Shown: positions 1-9,721, numbered from the stretch's first letter. The stretch is 64,000 bases of DNA from Pseudomonas fluorescens (GCF_001307275.1 NZ_CP012831.1:1178001-1242000); one strand, 5' to 3'. Notes: a model not told the origin generated them from the letters alone. Numbers and translations are program-made.

Positions 1-1115
1 GCTCGCGCAGCGGCAATGGCGTGTGCCTGGCGGTGGGTGTCGGTTGCTCTGCGGTGGGCGCCATCAGCACCCGGGACGTGCTGGCAAAAGCCAGTGACTT
101 CCCGGACCCGACCATCAACAGCTACGCCCTGTTCGTCCAGGACCAGATCAGTTGGGACAAATGGACCTTCACGCCTGGCCTGCGCTACGACTACACCCAG
201 CTCAAGCCGCACCTGACCGAGGAATTCCTCAACACCGTGGACCCCACCAGTGGTGGTGAGGTCAGCGACAAGAACAAGACCTGGCACCGCGTCTCGCCGA
301 AATTCGGCGTGACCTATGCTCTGACCGACCAGTACACCTGGTACGGGCAGTACGCCGAGGGTTTCCGCACCCCGACCGCCAAGGCCCTGTATGGCCGTTT
401 CGACAACCCTGGCGCTGGCTATAGCGTGGAGCCCAACGCCGACCTGGAAGCGGAAAAAAGCCAGGGCTACGAGACCGGCCTGCGCGGCCGCTTCGACTCC
501 GGTTCGTTCGACGTGGCGGTGTTCTACAACAAGTACCGCGACTTCATCAACGAGGACGCCATCACCCCCGGTGCCGACCAGTTGACCTTCCAGAGCAACA
601 ACATCAAGCACGCCACCATCAAGGGTGCCGAAATCAAGGGACGCCTGGACCTGGACGTGCTGGGGGCGCCAAAGGGCCTGTACACCCAAGGTTCGGTGGC
701 CTACGCCTACGGTCGCAACAACGACACCGGCGAGCCGCTCAACAGCGTCAACCCGCTCACCGGCGTGTTTGGCCTGGGCTACGACCAGGCGCAGTTCGGC
801 ACCTTGCTCAGCTGGACCCTGGTCAAGAAAAAGGACCGCGTCGACGACAGCAACTTCAACTCGCCCGATGGCGTGAGCAGCCAGTTCAAGACGCCAGGCT
901 TCGGCATCCTCGACCTGACGGGTTTCTACAAGGTGACCCGCGACGTGACCGTCAGTGGCGGCCTCTACAACCTCACCGACAAGAAATACTGGCTGTGGGA
1001 TGACGTGCGCGGCTACGACAGCGTCGGCGAAGCGGCCGTGCTGAGCCCCGCCAACCTCGATCGCCTGACCGCGCCCGGGCGTAACTTCGCGGTGAACCTG
1101 ATCTGGGATATCTGA
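1..1115 (+). CDS. TonB-dependent heme/hemoglobin receptor, C-terminal part
   Basis: The reading frame is open from the window edge, so the signal peptide, plug and first barrel strands are missing. About 370 residues of beta-barrel remain. They include an FRTP sequence (FRAP-like box) in 'YAEGFRTPTAKALYG', followed by an EPNADLEAE stretch that resembles the NPNL box of heme receptors. The frame ends in alternating aromatic strands with a C-terminal ILE, as expected for outer membrane insertion. The family imports heme or hemoprotein-bound heme using TonB energy. A heme oxygenase gene 170 bp downstream supports heme as substrate. HasR/PhuR/HmuR subtype cannot be decided from this fragment. Function is known for the family; substrate is inferred. 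Confidence 0.88.
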   Translation, partial: SRSGNGVCLAVGVGCSAVGAISTRDVLAKASDFPDPTINSYALFVQDQISWDKWTFTPGLRYDYTQLKPHLTEEFLNTVDPTSGGEVSDKNKTWHRVSPKFGVTYALTDQYTWYGQYAEGFRTPTAKALYGRFDNPGAGYSVEPNADLEAEKSQGYETGLRGRFDSGSFDVAVFYNKYRDFINEDAITPGADQLTFQSNNIKHATIKGAEIKGRLDLDVLGAPKGLYTQGSVAYAYGRNNDTGEPLNSVNPLTGVFGLGYDQAQFGTLLSWTLVKKKDRVDDSNFNSPDGVSSQFKTPGFGILDLTGFYKVTRDVTVSGGLYNLTDKKYWLWDDVRGYDSVGEAAVLSPANLDRLTAPGRNFAVNLIWDI

Positions 1116-1159
1116 CCCTATTTCCCAGGCAACACAAACACCTGTGGCGAGGAGAGTCA

Positions 1160-1246
1160 TGTGGGAGCAAGGCTTGCCCGCGATGAAGGCGATGCGGTCT
1201 TTCAGAGATCGAGGCGCCTGTTTCGCGAGCAAGCTTTGCTCCCACA
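1160..1246. repeat. REPIN, mixed-arm type (class B)
   Basis: Imperfect palindrome of 87 bp bounded by TGTGGGAGC and GCTCCCACA. The left arm carries GGCTTGCCCGCGAT, the right arm TTTCGCGAGCAAGCTT, so the two arms are of different subtype. It lies between the receptor and heme oxygenase genes and may fold in their mRNA. Confidence 0.9.
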
Positions 1247-1283
1247 GCCCTCGCCACAGCGATCTAATTCAAAGGAATTGTTC

Positions 1284-1874
1284 ATGACCACACAACGTCC
1301 CGCTTCACGTTCCCAACGCCTGAACCAGATCACCCACGAGCCTCACAGCAAGCTCGACGCCCTGGTCAAGGCTCACGCCCCGTTCGAAACCCCGGCCAGC
1401 TTCGCCCGTTTCGTCGTCGCCCAGTACCTGTTCCAGTCGGAACTGGTGGCGCTGTACAACGACGCCGAGCTGTCCGCCCTGATTCCCGACCTGCCGGCCC
1501 GTTGCCGGGCCGACGCAGCCAAGGCGGATCTCGCCGACCTGGACACCGAAGTCCCCGCGCCGTTGGCCGGTGCGGTGAACAAACCGACCCAGGCCGAAGC
1601 CCTGGGCTGGTTGTTCGTCTCCGAAGGTTCCAAGCTCGGCGCCGCGTTCCTGATCAAGCGTGCCGTGGGCCTGGGGCTGAGCGAAACCTTCGGCGCCCGG
1701 CACCTGGCGGAGCCTGCCGGCGGGCGCGCCGAAGGCTGGAAAACCTTCACCCGCACCCTCGACGGCCTGGCCTTCACCGAACAGCAGGAAGCCGAAGCGG
1801 ATAAAGGCGCGCTGGATGCTTTCAACCGCTTTACCGTACTGCTGGAACAGGCTTATGCGGCCGAGCCGGCTTGA
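1284..1874 (+). CDS. hemO: Biliverdin-producing heme oxygenase (PigA/HemO type)
   Basis: Protein of 196 residues. The start is the ATG at 1284 with AAAGGA 8 bp upstream; a longer frame from 1161 begins inside a REPIN and is rejected. It matches the bacterial PigA/HemO family, which opens the heme ring to release iron in the cytoplasm. The proximal heme ligand should be His21 in THEPHSKL, and the conserved distal helix WLFVSEGSKLGAAFL is present. By eye, Asn14 and Lys29 align with Asn19 and Lys34 of P. aeruginosa PigA, residues tied to delta/beta rather than alpha cleavage, so delta/beta-biliverdin output is inferred. It follows a heme receptor gene, giving an uptake-plus-degradation pair. Confidence 0.93.
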   Translation: MTTQRPASRSQRLNQITHEPHSKLDALVKAHAPFETPASFARFVVAQYLFQSELVALYNDAELSALIPDLPARCRADAAKADLADLDTEVPAPLAGAVNKPTQAEALGWLFVSEGSKLGAAFLIKRAVGLGLSETFGARHLAEPAGGRAEGWKTFTRTLDGLAFTEQQEAEADKGALDAFNRFTVLLEQAYAAEPA

Positions 1875-1876
1875 TC

Positions 1877-1966
1877 TGTGGGAGCGAGCTTGCTCGCGAT
1901 GGCGGACTTTCAGCCACCTTATTGGCCACCTGATACACCGCTATCGCGAGCAAGCTCGCTCCCACA
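1877..1966. repeat. REPIN, symmetric class A
   Basis: A 90-bp unit with arms TGTGGGAGCGAGCTTGCTCG and its reverse complement around a 45-bp variable centre. It begins two bases after the heme oxygenase stop codon. Confidence 0.93.
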
Positions 1967-1994
1967 AGGTAAAGTGCATGTCGGATAGAAGTAC

Positions 1995-2438
1995 ATGAGC
2001 CGCACGCCCTCCAAACTCACCCAACTGCTCTTCGCCCTGCTCGCCTACACCAGCCTGGCCATCGGCCTGGTCGCCCTCGTCGTGCCCGGCCTGCCGACCA
2101 CCGAATTCATCCTGCTGGCCGCCTGGGCCGCGACCCGCAGTTCGCCGCGCCTGAGCGCCTGGCTGGAGAGCCATCGGTTGTTCGGGCCGATGCTGCACAA
2201 CTGGCGCAATGGCAAGGTCATCCCGCGCCGGACCAAGGTGGGTGCCACCGTCAGCATGCTGCTGTGTGCCGGGCTGATGCTGGTGATGCTCGACCACGGC
2301 TGGCCGGTTTACCTGGCGCTCGCGGGTATGGGCCTGGGCAACCTGTGGATCTGGTCGCGGCCGGAACAGGCACAGGACACTTGTGGCGAGGGCGCTTGCT
2401 CCCGCTGGGCCGCAAAGCGGCCCCCAACGGATTTTTGA
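1995..2438 (+). CDS. DUF454 (YbaN) family inner membrane protein with REP-derived C-terminus
   Basis: 147 residues. Two hydrophobic segments near the N-terminus (about 10-50) and two near 85-120, with the family signature VVPGLPTTEFILLAAWAA. Function of DUF454/YbaN proteins is unknown. In pseudomonads they often follow heme oxygenase genes, as here. The last 20 or so residues (from about QDTCGEGACSRW) are translated from a single REP element at 2382-2426, so the C-terminus looks acquired by repeat insertion at the stop codon. No strong Shine-Dalgarno is visible before the ATG at 1995. Confidence 0.85.
   Translation: MSRTPSKLTQLLFALLAYTSLAIGLVALVVPGLPTTEFILLAAWAATRSSPRLSAWLESHRLFGPMLHNWRNGKVIPRRTKVGATVSMLLCAGLMLVMLDHGWPVYLALAGMGLGNLWIWSRPEQAQDTCGEGACSRWAAKRPPTDF
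2382..2426. repeat. Single REP, class C (GTGGCGAGG type)
   Basis: GTGGCGAGGGCGCTTGCTCC followed by CGCTGGGCCGC...GCGGCCCC. Only one arm of the class C REPIN is present and it lies inside the end of the DUF454 coding sequence. Confidence 0.75.
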
Positions 2439-2472
2439 TCTATGATCGCCCTCTCGTACTGGAGGGCTTTCG

Positions 2473-3819
2473 ATGTCAGATCTGCTCACGTCCATGCAAA
2501 CCGCACTCGGCTTGCCCACGACCCCAATCACCTTCAGCGGCGAAGGCGCCCTGCCCTCGGCCTTCGCCGTCACGGAGTTGGCCAGCGCCAGCATCGCCGT
2601 GGCGGGCCAGGCGACCGCCGCGCTCATCCACCAGCAAACCGGCCGCCTTCGGCCCGTCGAGGTCGACCGGCGCCTGGCGTCGTTCTGGTTCTCCACTTCC
2701 CTTCGCCCCATCGGCTGGAGCGTGCCGCCGATGTGGGACCCGGTGGCCGGTGACTACGCCTGCGCCGACGGCTGGATTCGCCTGCACACCAACGCACCGC
2801 ATCATCGCCTGGCCGCGGAAAAAGTCCTCGGCACCTGCACCGACCGCGCCGACATGACGGCGAGGGTGGCCCGTTGGAACAAGGCCGAGCTGGAACAGGC
2901 CGTGGTCGACGCCGGCGGTTGCGCCGCCGAGATGCGCTCGTGGCAGTCCTGGCAGGCCCATCCCCAAGGCATGGCGGTGAATGCCGAACCGCTGGTGCAT
3001 CTGAGTGAAACGACTGCAGAACAGCGCAAGCCCTGGCTCGGCTCCGTGACCCAGCCACTGGCGGGCCTCAAGGTGTTGGACTTGACCCGCGTGCTGGCCG
3101 GCCCCGTCGCCAGCCGCTTCCTCGCAGGCCTGGGGGCCGACGTGCTGCGCATCGACCCACCGACCTGGAACGAACCCGGCGTGGTCCCGGAAGTCACCCT
3201 GGGCAAACGCTGCGCCCGCCTCGACTTGCATCGGCCCGATGATCGCGCGGTGTTCGAGGCGCTGCTCAAGGACACCGACATCCTCCTGCATGGCTATCGC
3301 GCTGATGCTCTCGAACGCCTGGGTTATGGCGCCGAGCAACGCCAGCAAATCGCCCCGGGGCTGATCGATGTGAGTCTCAACGCCTATGGCTGGAGCGGCC
3401 CGTGGCAGCACCGCCGTGGCTTCGACAGCCTGGTGCAGATGAGCAGCGGCATTGCCGAAGCCGGCATGGGTTGGAAACATACTGACAAACCGACACCGCT
3501 GCCGGTGCAGGCACTGGACCACGGCACCGGCTACCTGATGGCGGCCAGTGCCCTGGTGTTGTTAACCCGGCGCCTGGAGAGGGGGCACGGCGGCTCGGCT
3601 CGCTTGTCACTGGCGCGCACGGCGAAGCTGTTGATCGAGCGTGGCCCAGGGGACCCGACCCCATTGCGCGCCGAGGACAAGGATGATCAGGGCCTGGTGG
3701 TCGAACAAACGCCATGGGGGCCAGCCCATCGCTTGCAGGTGCCGTTGAAAATCACCGGGACGCCGTTGCAATGGACCTTGCCAGCGGCAGAACTGGGCGC
3801 CCATCGCCCGCAGTGGTAA
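2473..3819 (+). CDS. CoA-transferase family III (CaiB/BaiF) protein
   Basis: 448 residues, with ATG preceded by GGAGGG. The second half has the family III hallmark 'LAGLKVLDLTRVLAGPVASRFLAGLGADVLRI' region (residues about 195-230) and the later AYGWSGPW and GFDSLVQMSSGIA segments. These enzymes move CoA between carboxylic acids through an aspartyl-CoA intermediate. The first 190 residues resemble a degenerate copy of the same fold, as in fused two-half members. No pathway partner is adjacent, so the acyl substrate is unknown. The gene stands alone between repeats. Confidence 0.88.
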   Translation: MSDLLTSMQTALGLPTTPITFSGEGALPSAFAVTELASASIAVAGQATAALIHQQTGRLRPVEVDRRLASFWFSTSLRPIGWSVPPMWDPVAGDYACADGWIRLHTNAPHHRLAAEKVLGTCTDRADMTARVARWNKAELEQAVVDAGGCAAEMRSWQSWQAHPQGMAVNAEPLVHLSETTAEQRKPWLGSVTQPLAGLKVLDLTRVLAGPVASRFLAGLGADVLRIDPPTWNEPGVVPEVTLGKRCARLDLHRPDDRAVFEALLKDTDILLHGYRADALERLGYGAEQRQQIAPGLIDVSLNAYGWSGPWQHRRGFDSLVQMSSGIAEAGMGWKHTDKPTPLPVQALDHGTGYLMAASALVLLTRRLERGHGGSARLSLARTAKLLIERGPGDPTPLRAEDKDDQGLVVEQTPWGPAHRLQVPLKITGTPLQWTLPAAELGAHRPQW

Positions 3820-3828
3820 GGGGATTGA

Positions 3829-3915
3829 TGTGGGAGCAAGGCTTGCCCGCGATGGAAGCGCCGCAGTCTCTCAGAAATCGAGGCGCCTGTTTCGCGAGCA
3901 AGCTTTGCTCCCACA
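3829..3915. repeat. REPIN, mixed-arm type (class B)
   Basis: 87-bp unit nearly identical in plan and orientation to the one at 1160-1246. It sits between convergent genes and could act as bidirectional terminator-like structure. Confidence 0.9.
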
Positions 3916-3957
3916 TAACCCTCTCGCCAAGGCGTCACCTCAACCTCCCGGTAAGCC

Positions 3958-5385
3958 TCACAACGCCAAAAACCCACTGTACAACCCATACGCCGCCAAG
4001 CCCGCCCCGGACATCACGCAGGCAAAGACGCCTTTTTCCACATGGGTGAACAAGGGTTGGCGCTGCTCGCGCTTGGCCTGGGCAAACAGGATCACCCCCG
4101 GCGCATACAACAGCGCCGACAGCAGCAGGTACTTCACGCCGCCGGCATACAGCAACCACACCGCATAGCACAGCGCAACGCCACCGATACACAGGTCCTT
4201 CATGCGCCGGGCCGAGGCTTGTCCATAGGTTTCGCCCCGTGCGCAAAGCAACACCGCATAGGCTGCCGACCACAGGTACGGCACCAGGATCATCGATGAC
4301 GCGAGGTAGATCAGGCTGGTATAGGTGCCCGCGGAAAACAGGGTAATCAGCAAAAACAACTGGATCATGCCATTGGTCAGCCACAACGCGTTGACCGGCG
4401 CACGGTTGGCGTTTTCCTTGGTCAGGAACGCCGGCATCGTCTTGTCCCTGGCGGTGGCATAGAGAATTTCGGCGCACAACAGCGCCCAGGACAATAGCGC
4501 GCCCAACAACGACACCGCCAGGCCGAGGCTGATCAACAACGCGCCCCAAGGCCCGACGATATGCTCCAGGACACCGGCCAGGGAGGGGTTCTGCAGTTGC
4601 GCCAGTACAGGCTGGGTCATGATCCCCAGGGACAACACGTTCACCAGTACCAGCAGCGCCAGGACCCCGAGGAAGCCGATCACTGTCGCCCGCCCGACAT
4701 CCGCGCGTTTTTCCGCCCGCGCCGAATAGACACTGGCGCCTTCGATGCCAATGAACACGAACACCGTGACCAGCATCATGTGGCGCACCTGGTCCATCAC
4801 GCTGCCCAGGTCCGGGTTCATCTCGCCCCAGATGTCCCGGGTGAACACCTCGGCCTTGAACGCCACCGCGGCGATGACAATGAACATCACCAATGGCACC
4901 ACTTTGGCGATGGTGGTCACCAGGTTGATGAACGCTGCTTCCTTGATGCCGCGCAGCACCAGGAAATGCACCGCCCACAGCAGCAACGATGCACAGGCGA
5001 TGGCCACCGGCGTGTTGCCTTGGCCGAACACCGGGAAAAAATACCCCAGGGTGCTGAACAGCAATACGAAGTAGCCGACGTTGCCCATCCAGGCACTGAT
5101 CCAGTAGCCCCACGCGGAAGAGAAACCCATGTAGTCGCCGAAACCGGCCTTGGCGTAGGCATAGACACCCGAGTCCAGTTCCGGCTTGCGATTGGCCAGG
5201 GTCTGGAACACGAAGGCCAGGGTCAGCATGCCGACGGCGGTAATGGCCCAACCGATCAGCACCGCTCCAACGTCGGCCCGGGCCGCCATGTTCTGCGGCA
5301 GGGAAAAGATCCCGCCACCGATCATCGACCCCACCACCAGCGCCACCAGCGCACCGAGTCGTAACTTTTCAATCGGCTGCGGCAT
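3958..5385 (-). CDS. Arginine/ornithine antiporter ArcD paralogue (APC family)
   Basis: 475 residues with about 12 hydrophobic segments. The N-terminus [21 protein letters not shown] is the APC substrate-binding signature (GSxxGxGIF). It is very similar along its whole length to the ArcD encoded divergently at 5777 (for example [24 protein letters not shown]). It is therefore a basic amino acid/polyamine antiporter and a duplicate of ArcD. The start is the ATG at 5385. It is not co-transcribed with arcABC, so it may exchange another pair (lysine/cadaverine or agmatine/putrescine are possible) or work under a different condition. Substrate is inferred only. Confidence 0.9.
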   Translation of the reverse strand: MPQPIEKLRLGALVALVVGSMIGGGIFSLPQNMAARADVGAVLIGWAITAVGMLTLAFVFQTLANRKPELDSGVYAYAKAGFGDYMGFSSAWGYWISAWMGNVGYFVLLFSTLGYFFPVFGQGNTPVAIACASLLLWAVHFLVLRGIKEAAFINLVTTIAKVVPLVMFIVIAAVAFKAEVFTRDIWGEMNPDLGSVMDQVRHMMLVTVFVFIGIEGASVYSARAEKRADVGRATVIGFLGVLALLVLVNVLSLGIMTQPVLAQLQNPSLAGVLEHIVGPWGALLISLGLAVSLLGALLSWALLCAEILYATARDKTMPAFLTKENANRAPVNALWLTNGMIQLFLLITLFSAGTYTSLIYLASSMILVPYLWSAAYAVLLCARGETYGQASARRMKDLCIGGVALCYAVWLLYAGGVKYLLLSALLYAPGVILFAQAKREQRQPLFTHVEKGVFACVMSGAGLAAYGLYSGFLAL

Positions 5386-5700
5386 CTTTCTCGCTCATTA
5401 AGTGAATAATGCGACATAACGTTTTTGAATAACGTCACGCGCGCAAAGTCCGAGGGATTATTAATCCGACCACTGTCCAGGACAGCAATAAGAAAGACCA
5501 CGCCAGACGATTATTTCTGTCATGAAAACAACCTACAAAATAGTTGCGATCCAGAAAAAATCAACTAGCGTGAATAATCCTACGGGATGAAACCCGCCTC
5601 GCCACACCTTGCCGAAGCCTCTAAAACGGGCCTCCTGGCAACTTATGGACGTGAAGGAAAGCACTCAACTCCTTCATTAACAATGGAATGTTGTCATGCA

Positions 5701-5714
5701 CTGATCCAGATCAG
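5701..5714 (+). promoter_or_regulatory. Anr/FNR-type binding box upstream of arcDABC
   Basis: CTGATCCAGATCAG is a perfect dyad of the form CTGAT-N4-ATCAG, one substitution per half from the FNR/Anr consensus TTGAT-N4-ATCAA. Its centre is 41.5 bp before the start site predicted from the TATTCT at 5737-5742. This is class II activator geometry. Anr activates arcDABC under low oxygen in P. aeruginosa. Confidence 0.88.
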
Positions 5715-5736
5715 GTATTCAACTTTCAAACCGACT

Positions 5737-5742
5737 TATTCT
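5737..5742 (+). promoter_or_regulatory. Likely -10 element of the arcDABC promoter
   Basis: TATTCT, 22 bp after the Anr box, would place the transcription start near 5749, giving a leader of about 28 nt before the arcD ATG. No good -35 element is visible, as expected for a promoter that depends on an activator. Confidence 0.65.
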
Positions 5743-5776
5743 GTCGACTCTCTTCTCCTGCATTGGAGTCTCACAA

Positions 5777-7204
5777 ATGTCTGATACCCCCGGAAAACTT
5801 CGATTGGGTGCGTTAGTTGCCCTGGTTGTCGGCTCCATGATCGGCGGCGGGATATTTTCCCTGCCACAAAACATGGCCGCCAGCGCGGATGTCGGTGCGG
5901 TACTGATTGGCTGGGCCATTACCGCTGTCGGCATGCTGACCCTCGCTTTTGTCTTTCAGACCCTCGCCAATCGCAAGCCCGACCTGGATGGCGGCGTGTA
6001 TGTCTACGCCAAGGCCGGGTTCGGCGACTACATGGGTTTCTCTTCCGCGTGGGGCTACTGGATCAGCGCCTGGCTGGGCAACGTCGGCTACTTCGTACTG
6101 CTGTTCAGCACCCTGGGCTACTTCTTCCCGATTTTCGGTGAAGGCAACACCGTTGCCGCGGTGATCGGCGCCTCGGTATTGCTGTGGGCGGTGCATTTCC
6201 TGGTGCTGCGCGGCATCAAGGAAGCGGCGTTCATCAACCTGGTGACCACCATTGCCAAGGTCGTGCCGTTGCTGCTGTTCGTGTTGATCGCAGTGTTCGC
6301 CTTCAGGCTCGACATCTTCACCGCCGACATCTGGGGCGTGAAAAACCCGGACCTGGGCAGCGTGATGAACCAGGTGCGCAAGATGATGCTGGTCACCGTG
6401 TGGGTGTTCATCGGCATCGAGGGCGCCAGCATCTTCTCCGCACGGGCCGAGAAACGCTCCGACGTCGGCAAGGCCACGGTCATCGGTTTCATCACCGTGC
6501 TGCTGTTCCTGGTGCTGGTCAACGTGCTGTCACTGGGCATCATGACCCAACCTGAACTGGCCAAGCTGCAGAACCCGTCCATGGCCGCCGTGCTGGAGCA
6601 TGTCGTGGGCCACTGGGGCGCGGTGCTGATCAGCGTCGGCCTGATCATCTCGCTGCTTGGCGCCCTGCTGTCCTGGGTGCTGCTGTGCGCCGAAATCATG
6701 TTCGCCGCCGCCAAAGACCACACCATGCCCGAGTTCCTGCGCCGGGAGAACGCCAACCACGTACCGGCCAACGCCCTGTGGCTGACCAACGCGATGGTCC
6801 AGCTGTTTTTGGTCATCACGCTGTTCTCGGCCAGCACTTACCTGTCACTGATCTACCTCGCCACCTCGATGATCCTGGTGCCGTACCTGTGGTCGGCGGC
6901 CTACGCCGTGCTGCTGGCGGTGCGCGGCGAGACCTACGAAGGCTTCGCGGCCGAACGGCGCAAGGATCTGCTCATCGGCGCCATCGCCCTGATCTACGCG
7001 GTGTGGCTGCTGTATGCCGGCGGGATCAAGTACCTGCTGCTCTCCGCCCTGCTCTATGCCCCCGGCGCGATTCTGTTCGCCAAGGCCAAGCACGAGTTGG
7101 GCAAACCGGTTTTCACCTCTGTCGAGAAGCTGATTTTCGCCGCAGTGATCGCAGGCGCCCTGGTGGCCGCCTATGGGCTCTACGACGGCTTCCTGACCTT
7201 GTAG
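5777..7204 (+). CDS. arcD: Arginine/ornithine antiporter ArcD
   Basis: 475 residues, APC superfamily, about 12 membrane segments, with the [13 protein letters not shown] signature near residue 20. TGGAG precedes the ATG. It exchanges external arginine for internal ornithine at the inner membrane and so feeds the arginine deiminase pathway encoded immediately downstream (arcA begins 31 bp after its stop). It is the first gene of arcDABC and lies behind the Anr-type promoter. A divergent near-copy is encoded at 3958-5385. Confidence 0.96.
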   Translation: MSDTPGKLRLGALVALVVGSMIGGGIFSLPQNMAASADVGAVLIGWAITAVGMLTLAFVFQTLANRKPDLDGGVYVYAKAGFGDYMGFSSAWGYWISAWLGNVGYFVLLFSTLGYFFPIFGEGNTVAAVIGASVLLWAVHFLVLRGIKEAAFINLVTTIAKVVPLLLFVLIAVFAFRLDIFTADIWGVKNPDLGSVMNQVRKMMLVTVWVFIGIEGASIFSARAEKRSDVGKATVIGFITVLLFLVLVNVLSLGIMTQPELAKLQNPSMAAVLEHVVGHWGAVLISVGLIISLLGALLSWVLLCAEIMFAAAKDHTMPEFLRRENANHVPANALWLTNAMVQLFLVITLFSASTYLSLIYLATSMILVPYLWSAAYAVLLAVRGETYEGFAAERRKDLLIGAIALIYAVWLLYAGGIKYLLLSALLYAPGAILFAKAKHELGKPVFTSVEKLIFAAVIAGALVAAYGLYDGFLTL

Positions 7205-7235
7205 CTGGCTGATTGTTTTAACGGGAGGATTTGTA

Positions 7236-8492
7236 ATGACCACGGAAAAAGTGAAGTACGGCGTTCATTCCGAAGCCGGTAAATTACGTAAAGTCATGGT
7301 GTGTTCCCCAGGCCTGGCCCATCAACGCTTGACCCCGAACAACTGCGACGAGCTGCTGTTCGACGACGTGATCTGGGTCAACCAGGCCAAACGCGACCAT
7401 TTCGATTTCGTCACCAAGATGCGCGAGCGTGGCATCGACGTGCTGGAAATGCACAACCTGCTGACCGACATCGTCGCCATCCCCGAAGCCCTGGACTGGA
7501 TCCTGCAGCGCAAGATCACCGCCAACTCGGTGGGCCTGGGCCTGGTGAATGAAGTCGGTTCCTGGTTGCGCAGCCTGGAGCCACGCCATATCGCCGAGTT
7601 CCTGATTGGCGGCGTCTCGGCCGACGACCTGCCGGACAGCTTCGGTGGCAAGACCATCCAGATGTTCCGCGACTTCCTCGGGCACTCCAGCTTCATCCTG
7701 CCGCCGCTGCCCAATACCCAGTTCACCCGCGACACCACCTGCTGGATCTACGGCGGCGTGACCTTGAACCCGATGTACTGGCCGGCGCGGCGCCAGGAAA
7801 CCCTGCTCGCCAGCGCCATCTATAAATTCCACCCCGAGTTTACCCAGGCTGACTTCCAGATCTGGTACGGCGACCCGGACCAAGAGCATGGCAACGCCAC
7901 CCTCGAAGGCGGCGACGTGATGCCCATTGGCAACGGCGTAGTGTTGATTGGCATGGGCGAGCGCTCGTCCCGCCAGGCCATCGGCCAACTGGCACTGAAC
8001 CTGTTCAAGCACAAGGCCGTGGAGCGGGTCATCGTCGCCGGCCTGCCGAAGTCCCGCGCCGCCATGCACCTGGACACCGTCTTCAGTTTCTGCGACCGCG
8101 ACCTGGTCACGGTTTTCCCGGAAGTGGTGAGCCAGATCGTCGCCTTCTCCCTGCGCCCTGACGAGAGCAAGCCCGGCGGCATCGATGTGCGCCGCGAAGA
8201 AGGCAGCTTCCTCGACACCGTGGCCGCTGCCCTCAAGCTGCCGGCCTTGCGCGTGGTGGAAACCGGCGGCAACAGCTTCGCCGCCGAGCGTGAACAATGG
8301 GACGACGGCAACAACGTGGTGGCCGTGGAGCCGGGCGTGGTGATCGGCTACGACCGCAACACCTACACCAATACCCTGCTGCGCAAGGCCGGGGTGGAAG
8401 TCATCACCATCAGCGCCAGCGAGCTGGGCCGTGGCCGCGGCGGTGGCCACTGCATGACCTGCCCGATCATCCGCGACCCGATCGACTACTGA
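7236..8492 (+). CDS. arcA: Arginine deiminase
   Basis: 418 residues, the length of the P. aeruginosa enzyme. It hydrolyses arginine to citrulline and ammonia in the cytoplasm, the first step of the ADI fermentative pathway. The catalytic Cys406 lies in [10 protein letters not shown] near the C-terminus. The other active-site elements [16 protein letters not shown] and the His of AAMHLDTVF are all present. GGGAGG lies 8 bp before the ATG. Second gene of arcDABC. Confidence 0.98.
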   Translation: MTTEKVKYGVHSEAGKLRKVMVCSPGLAHQRLTPNNCDELLFDDVIWVNQAKRDHFDFVTKMRERGIDVLEMHNLLTDIVAIPEALDWILQRKITANSVGLGLVNEVGSWLRSLEPRHIAEFLIGGVSADDLPDSFGGKTIQMFRDFLGHSSFILPPLPNTQFTRDTTCWIYGGVTLNPMYWPARRQETLLASAIYKFHPEFTQADFQIWYGDPDQEHGNATLEGGDVMPIGNGVVLIGMGERSSRQAIGQLALNLFKHKAVERVIVAGLPKSRAAMHLDTVFSFCDRDLVTVFPEVVSQIVAFSLRPDESKPGGIDVRREEGSFLDTVAAALKLPALRVVETGGNSFAAEREQWDDGNNVVAVEPGVVIGYDRNTYTNTLLRKAGVEVITISASELGRGRGGGHCMTCPIIRDPIDY

Positions 8493-8562
8493 CCTTCGAG
8501 CCTGGGCCAGTGTTTATCGAACGCAGCCCAGGGGATAACCGAAACCCAAGGAGATCCATATC

Positions 8563-9573
8563 ATGGCTTTCAACATGCGCAACCGCAGCCTGCTGAGCTT
8601 GATGCACCACACCAACCGCGAGCTGCACTACCTGCTGGACCTGTCCCGCGACCTCAAGCGTGCCAAGTACACCGGCACCGAACAACCGCACCTCAAGGGC
8701 AAGAACATCGCGCTGATCTTCGAGAAAACCTCGACCCGCACCCGCTGCGCCTTCGAAGTCGCGGCCCATGACCAGGGCGCCCACGTCACCTACATCGACC
8801 CGGTGTCGTCGCAGATCGGCCACAAGGAAAGCATGAAAGACACCGCCCGGGTCCTGGGGCGGATGTTCGACGCCATCGAGTACCGGGGCTTCGAACAGGA
8901 GATCGTCGAGGAGCTGGCCAAGTTCGCCGGCGTGCCGGTGTTCAACGGCCTGACCGCCGAATTCCACCCCACCCAGATGATCGCCGACACCCTGACCATG
9001 CGCGAGCACAGCGACAAGCCGTTGCATGACATCAGCTACGCCTACCTGGGCGATGCCCGCTACAACATGGGCAATTCGCTGCTGATGATCGGCGCCAAAC
9101 TGGGCATGGACGTGCGCATCGGCGCACCGAAAGCCCTGTGGCCGCACCAGGACTTCATCGACCAGTGCCAGGCCTTCGCCGCCGAGAGCGGCGGGCGCAT
9201 CACCATCACCGAGGATCCGAAGGCCGCCGTCAAGGGCGTGGACTTCATCCACACCGATATCTGGGTGTCCATGGGCGAACCGGTGGAAGCCTGGGATGAA
9301 CGCATCGAGCAGTTGCTGCCTTACCAGGTCAACGCGCAAATGATGAAAGCCTCGGGCAACCCACGGGTGAAATTCATGCATTGCCTGCCGGCGTTCCACA
9401 ACAGCGAAACCAAGGTCGGCAAGGACATCGCCGCCCGCTATCCGAACCTGGCCAATGGCGTGGAAGTGACCGAGGAGGTGTTCGAGTCCCCGGCCAACAT
9501 CGCCTTCGAGCAGGCGGAGAATCGCATGCACACCATCAAGGCGATCCTGGTGTCGGCGCTGGCGGATATCTGA
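8563..9573 (+). CDS. arcB: Catabolic ornithine carbamoyltransferase
   Basis: 336 residues. It carries the carbamoyl-phosphate motif STRTR (in [13 protein letters not shown]), the HPTQM motif and the HCLPAFHN ornithine-binding motif. In this operon it acts in the phosphorolytic direction, citrulline plus phosphate to ornithine plus carbamoyl phosphate. AAGGAG precedes the ATG at 8563. Length and operon position fit the catabolic ArcB rather than the biosynthetic ArgF. A REPIN separates it from arcC. Confidence 0.97.
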   Translation: MAFNMRNRSLLSLMHHTNRELHYLLDLSRDLKRAKYTGTEQPHLKGKNIALIFEKTSTRTRCAFEVAAHDQGAHVTYIDPVSSQIGHKESMKDTARVLGRMFDAIEYRGFEQEIVEELAKFAGVPVFNGLTAEFHPTQMIADTLTMREHSDKPLHDISYAYLGDARYNMGNSLLMIGAKLGMDVRIGAPKALWPHQDFIDQCQAFAAESGGRITITEDPKAAVKGVDFIHTDIWVSMGEPVEAWDERIEQLLPYQVNAQMMKASGNPRVKFMHCLPAFHNSETKVGKDIAARYPNLANGVEVTEEVFESPANIAFEQAENRMHTIKAILVSALADI

Positions 9574-9590
9574 AACCAACGCAGTTCCCT

Positions 9591-9679
9591 TGTGGGAGCG
9601 AGCTTGCTCGCGATGGCGCAGGAACAGGCAACATTGATGTCGACTGACACACCGCTATCGCGAGCAAGCTCGCTCCCAC
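9591..9679. repeat. REPIN, symmetric class A, within the arc operon
   Basis: 89-bp unit with the usual TGTGGGAGCGAGC arms lying between arcB and arcC. It may alter the relative amount of arcC message by RNA folding. Confidence 0.93.
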
Positions 9680-9721
9680 CAAGGACCGCGTTGTTCGTCC
9701 ATTTTTTAGAAGGACAGCACC

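Larger units (their letters stand above)
5386..5776. other. Divergent promoter region between the two arcD paralogues
   Basis: 391 bases without a gene. The arcD-proximal end holds the Anr/FNR box and -10 element annotated separately. The half near the minus-strand paralogue is A+T-richer and holds a small palindrome GGATTATTAATCC (5455-5467) and a TAGTTG-N15-CAACTA inverted repeat (5541-5567). Neither matches an operator I can name. Confidence 0.7.

Noticed and set aside
1161..1283. Upstream extension of heme oxygenase
   Set aside because: The extra 41 codons are a translated REPIN; the ATG at 1284 has a proper Shine-Dalgarno.
5541..5567. TAGTTG-N15-CAACTA inverted repeat as an operator of the ArcD paralogue
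   Set aside because: Short arms and wide spacing; not distinguishable from chance.
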